Positions 20,602-32,910 of a DNA stretch of 64,000 bases are shown here, in pieces. Within the stretch, counting starts at the first letter, position 1, and each line of letters begins with the position of its first letter. The notes under the pieces are model-generated. The model ran no database searches, was not told the DNA's origin, and was given only the letters and a program-made list of their open reading frames with translations. The position numbers were made by a program, and so were the translations under genes. The DNA comes from Cotesia glomerata (lineage: Eukaryota > Arthropoda > Insecta > Hymenoptera > Braconidae): contig NW_025403884.1 of NCBI RefSeq assembly GCF_020080835.1, positions 1 through 64,000 on the forward strand, read 5' to 3'.

Positions 20602-23600
20602 AATTATTGCAATTTTTTTATTGATTTAATGCAGGAGCTCCACAAACTGGAGAGTAGAGTAATTTCGAAGGTTAATAATAGTAAGGCGAAAATGTTTAGG
20701 TAGTCGAATAGTGGTGTCGTGATTGGTCGTACCCAACTAGCAATTGGTTGTGTATAATTATCCAATTGAGATTGATAACACTCTGACACTGTGGCTTAGC
20801 GGTTCCATCGGGTTGCATCCATTCATGTTTTCGGCTCGGCGATATTAACTGTTTTGTCAGACAATACCAGTATAACAAGTTGTTTTAACGTAATTACGCG
20901 CATTACGTATTAAATAACTATTTAATTAAATAGTAGACAAGTGTTATTGCTTTGTTATTATTTATAAATAATGTCTATTTAATTTTAGTGATTATAACAT
21001 CTCATTTAGCTTTAAGATTAATCGCTAAAAATTTATTTTACTTTCTCTTATTTTCAATAACAGAAACAGGACAAATGAAGTACCGGTTAATTGTATCTAT
21101 TTTTCTGCTTGTGATGATGCTCGAGGGGATGGTGGAGGCCGCTAAGGGTGGGATTGGCAGAGCAGGAGTACGCGGTAGAGGCAGAGGACGGATATACAGT
21201 GCGAGGATGCCGGTTATTATTCCCGGTCGCAATACCAATAGTGGTTACTATGAGAATAAAGATGTAAGTTTATAATTATCAATTAATATTTTCAATTGAT
21301 GTGATAAATAATTATTAATTTAATTTTTAAGGGGGCAAGGATCATCAAGTCTTCACACTTTGAATTGGATTATATGCTGGGAAGAAAGATTACTTTTTTC
21401 TGCATGGCGCGTGGATTTCCAAGACCAGAAATAACTTGGTACAAAGACGATATTGAACTTTATCATCACAAATTCTTTCAAGTAAGACATATTAATTAAT
21501 CTGCAATTAAAATTGTGATGGTAATTTATTTTTTAACAACAAATAGGTCCACGAGTGGGCTGTAGGAAACGATACTATTAAGTCTAAAATGGAAATAGAT
21601 CCAGCAACTCAGAAAGATGCTGGCTATTATTCGTGCCAAGCTGACAACCAATATGCCGTTGATCGTCGGGGTTTTCGAACCGATTACGTTATGATCTCTT
21701 ACTAGTATATTGTTATTATTTGTAATAAATAAAATATGAAAATATACACGAATTATTATACTAAAAAATATTGCGTTAAAAAATAATTTTTAAGTAATTA
21801 TAATAAGTAATTTAAATAGGCAGCCTATTTTTGGTGTATGGATATTTAAAAATCAGCAATTTTGCACTTTATGCCTGTCTGTAAACGAGATCTCCCCTAG
21901 TTTTATTTGATTGCTCAAATAATTATGAAAAATGATTCAAATTATCTGTAATAATATCATCATGTTATGATGTATGTACTATTATGTTATATATTATCCT
22001 CTGAAATAAATAAAATAAAATATAATTAATTAATTTGACTTGGTTTTTAGTGATTGAAAGACCCAGTGTATCAATAAGTAGACATATAGTTGTGTATAAA
22101 AAGATTAGTAAGTATATGTGTATAGATGTATAGATGTATATGGGTTATTTTTTGTTAAAAGTTTAATGGATTAAGTACAAATCGAGTGGATAACAATGAA
22201 ACAAGGGAGATTGAGACTGCAAGTGCTGCTGTGTAACTAATGGATGTAGAATTTAATATCAACGATTGTGATTTATTCGTAGCTCTGTTTCTATTGAGCT
22301 ATAAGTCTACTGTAATGGATAGGAGAGAACAACTAGGGGAGTCACGAGTGATCACTGTCAGTTAGAGATCTGTGTTCCATGTCACCGTCGAATCGCGGTA
22401 TTTGTCTGTCGTAAGGAGATTCTCACCTTACTGTCGACACTCATTTAAATTAATACAAAAAATCCGTCTCAAGTGTTTTAATTTAAATCAGCAAAAATTA
22501 TTGTACGAATCTTATATTGTTGATTATGGCACGAGCAATTACGATTGCTCTTTTATTGGTAGTGATATTGATGATAAGTTGTCCGGAAATAGAAGCTCGT
22601 CGAGGAAAAACAAGAGCTAGAAGCAAATCTCGTGTTCAGATTGGCTTACCAATCACCGGCAAATATCGCGATCCGGAGAGTGATCAGTACTATAACAACA
22701 ATAATGTAATTAGTTTCATTAATAATAATAATAATTATTATTAATTTTTACTAATTAATATGTTGAATATTTAGGGTGCGAAAATACTTCTGGCTTCACA
22801 TTTCGATCTTGAGTACGTTCTGGGACACAAAATAGCTTTTCTTTGTGTGGCTAGAGGCTCACCACGTCCTCATATTACCTGGTTCAAAGACGGTGCTGAA
22901 ATTTATACCCATTTATATTTACATGTAAGTATAAAAATATATTATCATTATTATTATTTAAATAATTTTTTAATAAATTATTTAAAACAGGTTCATGAGT
23001 GGGAATTGAAAAATGATACGGTTAAATCAAAATTGGAAATAGATCCTGCTACGCAGATGGACGCTGGTGTGTACGAATGCACGGCGGACAATATGTATGC
23101 CATTGATCGACGATCATTTAAAACTGATTTTTCAATTGCTTTCGATTAATCTCGTTATTATTATCATATAAATATACTAAAAATAATAATAAAATAATGA
23201 TTTATTTTTAATAGCACTGTTCTTTATAATTCAAATAAAATATTTGTTTTAATTTTATTTGTACCTAGTTATGTAATTGTAGAAAATAAAATAATTGTAT
23301 GAATTAATAGTTGTTTTAATAATTAAAAACTTACCGGCGTTTATTTTCAATTATTTCCATGTAATCTGAACTGCGGGCGTAGTATCCGTTGTCGGCGACA
23401 GCTCCCCAAAAATTACTCCAACTTTGTCCAGGTCTTAATAGTAAAGGTGCCACGATTGACCTCTGCTGTTCCACGAGTAACTTTAAGGTGTGCTCGTTGT
23501 CTAGATGAGCCACTGATTCGATGAAAAAGTGACCAGAGCACTCTTTTAGTAAACAATAGTTTCTAAAATTAATTAAAAATATTTTATTATAACACTCTGA

Positions 23601-25537
23601 ATTAAAAAAAAAAAATTTTTTTATCAAAGAGACTTACAGAGAAAGATCTCTAGCAGTTGCTGGATCAATTTGATCTGATGGAGAGATAACTTTCTTGCTT
23701 TTATATTGACCGCTGAATTTGTCAATCCACTTTTGTACCAATTTCTCGTGATATACTTCGTTATTGTAAACAAATAAATGCAATTTAGACTTGGGGTATG
23801 TTTGCCGATAGATTTTGTCCAAAAATTCTTCAAGGAATGGAGTAGCTTTGTCGATAAAAATGGCTATTAAAATAGGCGGATAAGTATGTTGTTCTTTTTC
23901 TGAAAGTTCTATTGTATTATCCCAGCAATTTAAACAACCCTCCTCTGGATTCCAGGCTTTTGCCAAGTAGTTTCCGAGAGAATTTAGTACCAGCTTTGCC
24001 AGACCATTGCCGTGAATAATCATCGGTACTGTATTGTATAATGTATTCTGTAGATAAGCTTCGTCTTCTTTAAATCGTAGTTCAATATTCTCTAAAAAAA
24101 ATAAAATTCGTTAACAATTTATTATTATTTTTTAAATTTAACAAAAATATTACCAATAGATCCATGTAGATTTTGGAAAATTTCACACTTATGGTCAAGC
24201 TTAATCTTATGTTTCTTTCTAAGATTTTCATTCAAATAAACATTTGTGTAATAAAGCTGGTCGTCATCAGTATCATCAATTTTTTTGTCATTTAAAATAG
24301 CATAAACATCGGAGGCATATCCAATGAACCCACCGGAATTCAGATAAGCTTCACCGTGATAAACTTTTGGATATTTTGAGGCTAGTGATTTATCAGGCCA
24401 TATAAATTTTTCAGCTCCAAAAACAATTCTCGCATCAAAGGTTTTAAATTTCTTTACTATTTTTTCTAATTTTGAAGAAAATATAACATCATAACTGAAA
24501 ATTTTATATTGTAATTATTATTTATATTTAATTTTAAGTCAAGAATATATTTATTTACCTATCGGTAAATAAAATTATTTTCTTCTCATCATCTTTAAAT
24601 TTCTTTAGCGCTTTTTTCAGTAAATTTATTTTGTATCCGCCTCCTAGGCTCTTCATATTTCCTCCTTTCCATGGTTTATCCAGACCGAGGACCATGACGT
24701 TGTTCTCAAATCCATACACACGAGCTGATCTTAAATATCTCTCAAAACCATCGGTTCTATTTGAAGCTACTGTTAGTGTAAGTACGTCCAATGGATCTGT
24801 AAATAAAATGATAAAAAATTTTTATTAAAATAATAAAAATTACATTGTAACATGAAAATTATTCAAATTTGTTGGGATAGCGACAAAAAATAATGACAGA
24901 GTAATTTAAAAATATTATTTCTACTCTGATTCGTGCAAGATTGCAGCACACGTGACAAATCTTCAAGTAAAAAAGTAGCACCCAGAGACTACGAATGACC
25001 GCACAGCATTCGGTAAGCGCGCGGTTTCCTCCAACGTTACATGTTTATTTCAGCTCCATACACCAATTACTTCTCTCGGCGCTTTGATACCAAAAGATAA
25101 AACACGTAAATAATTTCTCGATCATTCTGATACAATTTTATTTTTTTTTTCTATTCTTACCATTTATTATTGCGAGATGAAAGTAAAAAATTAGTAAGAG
25201 CTGTAATTGTAAAAAAGAAATTATTTAAATAAATTTCTAATTCATGCTCAATCAATCAAACATTTATTATAAAAAACTTTTTACGGTTTACTGATTAAAT
25301 AAAAAAAATTATTAACGTTTCATTGAACTCTGAAATTTAATTTGTCATTAATATTATTGTTAAAATAATAAAATAAAATAATTTTGTTTCTTTTTAAAAA
25401 ATTATTAGAAAAAATAAATGTAAAAAAATGATAAATGTATGATATTTAAATAAATAATTACCAATATTATCAGAAACTGTCATTCGGACCAGGAAGCAGT
25501 TGATGCTGATAAAACAAGCTATCCAAAAACGCTTCAT
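19119..25537 (-). CDS. Plod: PLOD procollagen-lysine 2-oxoglutarate 5-dioxygenase, 731 aa
   Basis: Exons 25537-25462, 24796-24559, 24494-24154, 24091-23638, 23562-23335, 20560-20239, 20174-20070, one of 19931-19785 (8a) or 19733-19587 (8b), and 19403-19119 give 731 residues with either choice, the family's normal length. Exon 1 encodes a signal peptide (MKRFWIACFISINCFLVRM). The N-terminal glycosyltransferase-like domain has FTDSYD near residue 103, LNSGGF and DDDQL. The C-terminal Fe(II)/2-oxoglutarate domain has H660 and D662 (PHHDSS), H712 (HYHEG) and R722 (GTRYI), matching the catalytic residues of human LH3. The enzyme hydroxylates collagen lysines in the ER, needed for basement-membrane collagen IV secretion. 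Intron 5 is 2.8 kb and contains two genes on the opposite strand. The gene is convergent with VPS37A and divergent from SREK1. Confidence 0.96.
19587..19931 (-). other. Plod: Duplicated PLOD exon pair 8a/8b, probably mutually exclusive
   Basis: Exon 8a (19931-19785) and exon 8b (19733-19587) are each exactly 147 nt, begin and end in phase 0, and encode alignable 49-residue segments identical at about 31 positions (for example YE-VPTRDIHM and PLQE-VFLGY). Each has its own AG acceptor and GT donor. The intron between them is 51 nt, shorter than the roughly 60-90 nt short introns in this window, which would hinder joining 8a to 8b. Including both would keep the frame but duplicate a conserved piece of the catalytic half. 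Confidence 0.85.
20561..21074. other. PLOD intron 5, probable promoter and 5' UTR of the first nested Ig gene
   Basis: A less AT-rich stretch (20630-20880) on the 5' side of the nested plus-strand gene includes CCAAT-like and initiator-like sequences. An acceptor-like CAATAACAG just before 21063 suggests a spliced 5' UTR. Overlapping short ORFs show no family features. Confidence 0.4.
21075..21705 (+). CDS. One-Ig-domain secreted protein, OIG-4-like, copy A, 165 aa
   Basis: Exons 21075-21263, 21332-21481 and 21547-21705 (189, 150 and 159 nt, all phase 0) give 165 residues. A signal peptide (MKYRLIVSIFLLVMMLEGMVEA) is followed by a basic Gly/Arg stretch (RGRGRGR), then one I-set Ig domain: HFELDYMLGRKITFFC, the WYKD strand, and DAGYYSCQADNQYAVD carrying the second cysteine. 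The layout of a short secreted one-Ig protein with IKSSHFELDYxLG and EIDPATQxDAG resembles nematode OIG-4, a secreted organiser of acetylcholine-receptor clusters at neuromuscular synapses; a similar role in insects is only inferred. It lies in intron 5 of PLOD on the opposite strand and is a tandem paralogue of copy B. Confidence 0.88.
21706..22525. other. Spacer between the two nested Ig genes
   Basis: Holds the 3' end of copy A (AATAAA near 21725) and the likely promoter and 5' UTR of copy B, with an initiator-like TCAGT near 22357. No other gene is seen. Confidence 0.5.
22526..23149 (+). CDS. One-Ig-domain secreted protein, OIG-4-like, copy B, 162 aa
   Basis: Exons 22526-22705, 22775-22924 and 22991-23149 (180, 150 and 159 nt) have the same intron positions and phases as copy A. 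The start is the ATG at 22526, giving a signal peptide (MARAITIALLLVVILMISCP) and a basic stretch. The Ig domain has HFDLEYVLGHKIAFLC, the WFKDGAEIYTHLYLHVHEW strand region, EIDPATQMDAGVYECTADN, and a C-terminus RRSFKTDFSIAFD. This copy is the closer match to what I recall of OIG-4 and its insect orthologues; copy A has drifted more (FFC, QADN, DDIELYHH). The family is thought to be extracellular and synaptic. The gene is 0.8 kb downstream of copy A and about 190 bp from PLOD exon 5, on the opposite strand. Confidence 0.9.
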
Positions 25538-26400
25538 CTTGGTGATAAAATAGCCAAAATAAAAATATAAGTATCTCTGTCAGCGGTTGAAGTAACACTA
25601 CCGAGAACCGAGAAGTAACTCAAAAATCCATTGACAAGCAGAGTATTTATCTCGATACTTGAACGTGAACACACTGGGTACAGGAGTGGAGGAATACCAC
25701 CAGAACATAAAATCCAGAACTAAATGAAATTTCCTTCTCCGCACTCTCCACTCTCTTATTTATAATTTTACCTCCTACTGCCTTTATTAAAAACATTGAA
25801 TTGTTTGTGTAGGAGTTTAGACTTTCATCTTAAATTAAATTGTTTATTTAACGTAGCCCTCACACTGGAGGTAAGTTAAACTTTGATGTGTAGGGATACA
25901 GATGTGAATTTATTTTTTTTATTTGCCTTTAAAAAAAAATAATAATTATATGAATTTAGTTAGGAGAACACGTCATTACCTACTGTAGAAAATCAAAATG
26001 GAGGTACACTTACTATTTTAATATACCGATGAGAGTGAAAATTCAAATAAAAGTACTGTGAGAGACCTCTAGGTGTTATCTGGCCTTCGTGGTTTCAAGC
26101 AGTTTCAAGCATCATGTTCAGAAAACCAGAGAAAATACGAAATCGTTTGTAAACCTTTGGTGATGCTAAAATGCGGTACAAATAACAATGTGAGTATATA
26201 GTTATATACTTTTCAACAATAGTGCTTTTAATAAAGTAAAAATAATTGAAAAACAATTTTATTATATAAAACAACACAATAATTACTAACAATGTTTTAC
26301 ATTTTAAGTAACAATTGAAATAACGGATAATAAAGGTGTAAACAGCCAGAGTACTGCCGGTTAATAAAATTCTAACCTACGTACGAGAAAGGTTGCTGAA
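25538..26400. promoter_or_regulatory. Divergent upstream region of PLOD and SREK1
   Basis: The starts are 863 bp apart, head to head. Moderately AT-rich, with a less AT-rich block at about 25560-25740 next to PLOD. The block at 26330-26400 next to SREK1 is probably its promoter and 5' UTR. No ORF with family features. Confidence 0.5.
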
Positions 26401-28057
26401 ATGGCGGTGGGTACAACGAAAGTTGTCCAAGTGACAAATATCGCTCCCCAAGCGACTAAAGACCAAATGCAAACTTTATTTGGTTATTTAGGGAAAATTG
26501 AAGACATACGACTGTATCCAACAATCCGGGATGTTGCTGTTCCAGTTCAATCACGAATTTGCTACATTAAATTTCATGACCAAGGGAGCGTTGCGGTGGC
26601 CCAGCATATGACCAACACTGTATTCATTGATCGTGCACTCATAGTTATTCCTTATCAAAATGGAGATATTCCTGACGAGCAACGTGCTCTTGAGCTTACC
26701 AATAATGGTACTGTCGTTCCAGGTATTTTATTTTATTTTATTTTATTATTTTTTAAATTATAAGCATAATATTTAACACTAAATAAATAAATAAACAATT
26801 TTAAAAATTTTAGGTCTTTACCCTTCAGAACCAAAACTTCCAGCGAATGTCGTCAATTCAATTGACGGAATTCCTCCACACCATACTATCCTGACGATAG
26901 ACCCAAAGCTAGATGCCCACGGACTACCATCGTATCCGCCTTTACCGGGCCATCTCGACAGCCGACGTATTGAAGAAATACGAAGGACACTAATTGTCGC
27001 TAATTTAGATACTTCAGTATCAAGTGACCAATTGCTTGAATTTTTTAGCAATAATAATATAGAAATAAAATATCTGCGACTGTGTACTCGAGACTCAGAT
27101 ACTGAACATTACGCGTTAATTGAACTTAATGAACAAACACAAGTTGTACCAACTCTTATGCTTAATGGTAAAATGCTTGCCGACAAACCGATTAAATTAT
27201 ATCACTCGATGCAGGCGATATCCAAGCCTGAAGCTAAGAGCAACGAGGCAGCCCAAAAAGAAATCGAGGAGGCGATGTCGAGAGTCAAGGAAGCGCACAA
27301 TCTTATTTCAGCTGCTATTGATCCCATGATTGGTATGCTGTCTAAGGACAAGCGAAGTCGCAGTGGATCACGCAGCAGAAAATCAAGATCACGGTCACGA
27401 GGAAGGCGTCGCTCTAGGTCACGCAAACGTTCGCGTTCACGACACAGGAGATCGCGGTCTCGGCATCGACGGCGCTCACGATCACGCTCCAAGCGCCGGT
27501 CACGCTCCAAGGATCGGAAACGTAAGTCCCCGTCACGCAGACGCAGCACTTCACGCAGTAGAGTACGCTCAAGGTCCCGCTCCAGAAGGTCCCGGTCTAA
27601 GCGATCACGATCTAGGTCCAAGGATCGAAAGAAAAAATCTTCTCCTCGTCGACGAAGTCGCTCACGATCACGCAGCAAAAGGTCCAAGTCCAAGTCCAGG
27701 CGTTCCAGGTCCAAGTCTAAATCAAAGTCCTCTAAATCCAAGTACTCGGAGAAGTCTCGTGATAAGGACAGGGATAAAGACAAGGAAAAAGATCGCGATA
27801 GAGAGAAAGACAGGGATAGACGTAGTAAGGATAAATCAGATGGCAATGGAAAAAAAGACAGCGACAGGGAGAAAGAACGAGATAGGGATCGAGATAGGGA
27901 CAGAGACCGCGACAGGGAGAGGGATAGGGATAAAGATCGCGAGAGGAGTGAAAAAAAATCTAAAGACAAGAAAGCTGACAAAGAGTCTAAAGAGAGATCT
28001 GATGATAAATCCTCGTCACGAAGTGGCAGTAAAGAAAAAACAGAATCCGAAAATTGA
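26401..28057 (+). CDS. SREK1: SREK1-like SR splicing factor, 521 aa
   Basis: Exons 26401-26722 and 26814-28057 join in phase 1 to give 521 residues. RRM1 covers about residues 5-85, with VVQVTNIAP as RNP2 and RICYIKFHD as RNP1, plus the family-specific HMTNTVFIDRALIVIPY. RRM2 covers about 195-275 (RTLIVANLD; EHYALIELN). From about 310 the protein is an Arg/Ser domain that grades into an alternating Arg/Asp/Lys/Glu tract (residues about 440-490). The first RRM and linker match human SREK1 (SRrp86/SFRS12), which modulates other SR proteins in alternative splicing. The minus-strand frame opposite the RS domain is open only because of its composition and is not a gene. The 3' end faces the DUOX maturation factor 77 bp away. 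Confidence 0.93.
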
Positions 28058-28134
28058 AATTAAAATTATTCATATAATTTTTTTTTATTTCTTTTTTTAA
28101 TTAATGTGCAAAATATTTGAATAATTTTTTGACA

Positions 28135-28517
28135 TTACTTTCGTTTCCTTCTTGGAAGTGGTGGTTTTAAATTTAATTGGTCTGTTTGTTGAATCGATGG
28201 TCTGAAAATACATTTTTTTTGTTAAATATTTATTTGATATTTATAAATTATAGATTGATATTATTATGGATTATCAATAAGAAAATAATAATACCCGGGT
28301 AATGATAATGACTCTTGATTAGCGTAAGTCACTTGTGTAGCAGTATCGTCATATATGTTTTCGACTTTTATTGGCATGGGAGAAAGGCGGACTAATTTTT
28401 TTTGGACACGTTCAACTGTCGAGCGACGTTTCAGTTGAAGCATCTACAAAATAATAATATTTCAATTAATAACGTATAAAAGAAAAAATATATTTTATAA
28501 ATATAATATTGTAAGTA

Positions 28518-28550
<33 letters not shown>

Positions 28551-29953
28551 AACAAACCACGTCGAAATGATCTTTTGATATCTGCTCAGACATTTTTCCT
28601 AACTCCATCGATTCATCTTTATTGTTTTTTTTTCTTCTATACTCTAACTCGAATTCTCCTATTAAATTTAGTCATTTGAAAAATAAAATTTAAGTAAAAT
28701 CAACAACAGTTGTCTTTATTATTTCATGAACCTTTTATGTATGTCTTTACTTACGAATAAAATACTCATCGTATTGATCTAAAATATCAATACCCAAAAA
28801 TACCGCCAGAGCATTTGGATATCTTAGATCCAGAATAATAAGAACAGATGCCAATACAAAGCACAGCAATCCTAAAATAGAAAAACAAATTAATCTCATT
28901 GTTGCTATTGATGATCATTTGTATAAACAATTTTACCTCCACTCAACGTCAGCCAAAAAGTAGAACCAAAAGAAGTAGTAATGACATCACTTTCGAATAT
29001 TATCACCAACGGATTTGGATTTCTTACAAACAACCAAATAACACAACTCAATATTTTAAGAGCTCCAATCAATCCAGTGCAGTAAGCAGCGTATCTCGGG
29101 ACTGAATGTAAAAATATATTAGCAAGTATCCACACAGGGAATGCTGTCCAGAGAGCAATGTGAGCGTACCATCCTGCTGTTCGATAATATCTACCAAATC
29201 TTATACCTTCTCCATCAATTGCTAAATGATCCACGATCCAGGTAATTGGCAATGGTAGCCCCTTTTTCTGTGCTTCTCTCAGGCTTTTTTGTAAAAGTCC
29301 AGCTGTATAATTCATTTTAATACAATTAATATTTAATTAAAAATTTTTTTTTTTAATTAATAATACTAAAATTACCATTTGGCCCGAACCCAAACCGTCC
29401 TTGGTCCCAAGTCCATAAAAATCGTTCGTTATAATTAATTACTTCTTTTTCAAGCACAGAATCTTTTTGAGCCTGACCCTGTAAAGTGATATTTACTGAA
29501 CGTAGTCCAATTTTTATTCCTATTTGCGCTAAAATTTCACTTGGTTCACCCGCGCGATATGCTGTCATTGATTCTACGAAACCGACTTCCCATTCTTGTC
29601 CGTAATTTCCAACTAAAAAAACAAAAATAAATTAATTTAACTCTTTAAAAATTAGTTTTTTATACTTACCCAATATTATTACCCCAATAAAAATGCTGAA
29701 AAAAGCTTTCACAGTCGTGTAAATACTCTAGAATAAAATAATTAATTAGTAATTAAATAATTAACTTTAATCAATTTTAAATACTCACTTTAGTTTTTGT
29801 ATAACCCGGTATTATAAGTAAACAGCTAACAGCAAGAACAATAAAAATAAAAGTAATACTCGTTTCGACAATATCAATAGACACCCACGTTTTATTACTT
29901 TTATAAATCGTAGGAAAACCTTCTATTCTGCCAAATTGATAAAACCATGACAT
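28135..29953 (-). CDS. mol: Dual oxidase maturation factor (DUOXA / NIP), 419 aa
   Basis: Eight exons (29953-29789, 29727-29670, 29612-29376, 29302-28937, 28871-28755, 28658-28558, 28443-28295, 28201-28135) join in phase to give 419 residues. The protein has an N-terminal WFYQFGRIEGFPTIY start and membrane helices at about 25-50, 58-75, 185-205, 220-240 and 255-275. An extracellular loop between helices 2 and 3 includes the sequon NITLQ and the conserved FLWTWDQGRFGFGP motif. The C-terminal cytoplasmic tail is charged and ends in PLPRRKRK. This family (moladietz/NIP in Drosophila, DUOXA in vertebrates) brings dual oxidase out of the ER to the surface for hydrogen peroxide production in gut immunity and cuticle cross-linking. 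It ends 77 bp from SREK1, tail to tail. Confidence 0.95.
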
Positions 29954-30383
29954 TTTTAATAATAAATAAACCTAGTGATCACAACTCAGCAAACGAAAAA
30001 GAGTAGTGTAAGTGATGCGGTATATAAGTTTTGAGTGGTAAAAAGAAAAAACTTACATTATACATCAACAGTATAAATGGGTATTTCCCTAATATATAAA
30101 GTCATATATAATATATCGAGTTACTAATAAATTCTTATCAACAAACTCTTTCCGCTAGACTGATTGCAAACATTTGTCACTTGAGAGAGAATTGATAAAA
30201 TATTCAAATAAAAATAGCATCTGTTAATAATAATGTTTATATAAATTCATAACAATATCAATCAATAATATAAATATTAATATTAATCATAATAGCGTGT
30301 ATACAATAATAATAATAATAATTAATAATACTCAACTATAAATAAAAATGATGAAATACAACAGAGTGCTTAAAATAAAATAT
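29954..30383. other. Upstream region of the DUOX maturation factor and 3' flank of the BTB gene
   Basis: Very AT-rich, with an AAT microsatellite near 30308-30325. No ORF of interest. Confidence 0.5.
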
Positions 30384-31832
30384 TCAAACATTACTCGTGA
30401 CAAGTGATGGCTTATTGTGCTTATTTCTCTTGGTATTGTGATAAAGATAAGAGTGAACACGAAGACTATTACTATTTTTATATTTGTTACCACACAATTT
30501 GCAAGTGAGACTTTCAAGCGGCCCGTGTATGTAACGTACATGAAGCTTTAAATTTTCTTTCCGTGTAAAATGTCTTAAACACCATGGACACGAGTACATG
30601 CGAACAACTTTGCCTCTTTCAACACGTAATGTTGGCCCCAGTTCCGAGACAACACGCAAAGTCGTCTCCAAGGGCAATACACTGTGGGAGATCCCTCTAA
30701 CTGTACGACGGCCCTTTGAAGACTTTGCTTGGTTGGCAGACTCCAATGATGCATCTTTTTGATTATCCTCTCCTGAATTTCATTAATAATAAATTATTCT
30801 TTTGCTTAAACTTACTAATGATTACATTAATCATTATTTTTTACCTGGAGGTTCTTCATAATAGTCTGGATAAGATTTATCAGAATCTAAAAGTGGTTCA
30901 TCTTCACTTGCAGCTGCTGCAGAAGTTGAACAACTACTTCCATATGTGTAGTCCATTACTCTTTCACTGGATTTAGTATTTTTTCGGGTCTCGGAAGTAA
31001 AGTCAAGTGGTTTTATCGTATTGTCATTTAAATTAGACGGTAAATTATCATCAATTATTGTAGGAGGTATAGGAGATTTGATAGCAGGCTCTTGTTTATA
31101 ATCATCATTATCATTACCATCATCGTCTTTTAATGAAGAGCTTGGAGATGAGATTTTTTCGGGTATTGGTTGAGTATTTTCATGTTCTTGTGAGTTGAAT
31201 CTTTCAACAGATTCAACAGATACATCCAGGTCATCGTCCATTATTTCTGTTTTCATAACATTTTCTAAATGAGTACATATGTCATCCGTATTCATTTTCT
31301 AAAATATATAAATAGTATTAGTGAATGTAAGAGATGGATAATAAAATAAATAAATAAATAAATAGAATAGTTACTTCATCTTTATCTTTCGTTAATCCTT
31401 TGATTTGTAATGTTTCAGCGACTTTGAGAAAATTAGTAATGTCTTCCTGCTTGATACTAACTTCTCCTTGGTACATAAAATGAAGTATCGCTGACAAATC
31501 CCGTGAATTAACGTCTTTTAAAATAACTATAGGATGTTTACAAGTATTCCCCTGTTGACATAGTTTAAATAATTTATTCAAAATAACAAACAAGGAAGGT
31601 ATATTTAAAGAGTTATTTTTTAACAAGTCTTGAACAAAGTTCGAATTACCTTGAATAAATCTCTAAAGTAGGTACTACATACTGACAAAATTAATTTATG
31701 AGCACGAAATATTTTTCCTTCAGCAGCCAGGGTAACATCAACTAAATGCTCATCCGTCAGCAGTGTATACAGTCCAGATGATAAATTCGAGGGGAAGCTA
31801 TTCCATACCAACGAGAATTGTTCTTCAGCCAT
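30384..31832 (-). CDS. BTB-zinc finger transcription factor, 400 aa
   Basis: Exons 31832-31650, 31551-31375, 31298-30845 and 30772-30384 join in phase to give 400 residues. The N-terminal BTB domain (residues 1-120) is of the insect ttk/lola type: FSLVWNSFPSNLSSGLYTLL, LVDVTLAAEGKIFRAHKLIL, then ILHFMYQGEVSI and FLKVAETLQIKGL. A long acidic Ser-rich linker follows, with VMKTEIMDDD and YKQEPAIK. Two C2H2 fingers close the protein: YSCPWCLRHF with H-x4-H (about 330-355) and LTCKLCGNKY with H-x4-H (about 360-385). The two-finger pair is typical of proteins in the lola/Broad/tramtrack group, which repress or activate genes in development. The DNA target and exact orthologue are unclear, so no symbol is given. 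Confidence 0.93.
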
Positions 31833-32870
31833 GGTATTTATACTTTGAGATCTCGAGGTTTAAAATTGATAATATGATTATTATTATTTTTTTTTTATTA
31901 TGATAAATATAAATAAAACATTAGATTGCCAATAATTTAATGAAATATATAAAATTAAAAAATTAAAAAACTTTATGTTGTCACTTGGATTGTTTTGTAC
32001 TTTGTTGTTTATTTTTAAAAGTTCAATTTAGTAACTCATGATGAAACAATTGTGATTTAGCAATTATGGTAAATAAACAATATTTATTTTACGAGAGTGT
32101 GTATGTTGTGTGCGTGTGTGTGTGTATATTTTTTTAATGTAAGAAGATGCGATCAGTTGTGACAATCAGGTATAATGCATAACTGCATCGTGAATCATGC
32201 TCTCATACGAACATATACGAGTTTATACGACTTATATATAAGTGTATAATGCAAAACACATTCGTGGTACATACGAGTTATTTTTTTCTTTATTTGTATG
32301 ACAGTTACACAGTATGCATATGTTTTTTTACGCATATGCGCGCTAAGTATATAATATTACGTTATCCCCATCTTTTGGTAGGAATACCAACTCGATTCAT
32401 GGCTAAGCTAAGTAAAAATTTTTTAATTTTTAAGTTTAATCAATTTGAATTGACTTGTGTTGTCCTGTAATAAATTTAAGCTAGAAATATAATTAATAAT
32501 TAAGTGATGAACTTGGTATCTAAAATGAAAAAAAAATTTCTAATACTTTTACTTTATCTTTATTTATTTATTTATTTTAATATACAATTATCTTAATTTC
32601 TATAAGAATAATTTTTATTAATTATATAATATTAAATAAAAATTTATCATTTAGATTTTTGGATAATTTTAAATTAAATTTTATATATTTTAACATTGCT
32701 AAATGCAAAATTAACAATAAAAAATAAAAATAATTTTTTACAGTTGTCTTTTAATTTCACTAATTGTATAATTGACATCTGTTTAATTTTTAATCCGTAA
32801 AAAAATCAGATTTTTCATAAAAAAATTTTAAATAATATAATAAGCAAATTATAATATTTTTTTATATAAC

Positions 32871-32910
<40 letters not shown>

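Noticed and set aside
27202..27981. Long minus-strand ORF opposite the SREK1 RS domain, and a plus-strand frame at 27330-28100
   Set aside because: Both exist only because the Arg/Ser codon repeats lack stops in other frames; their composition mirrors the RS repeat.
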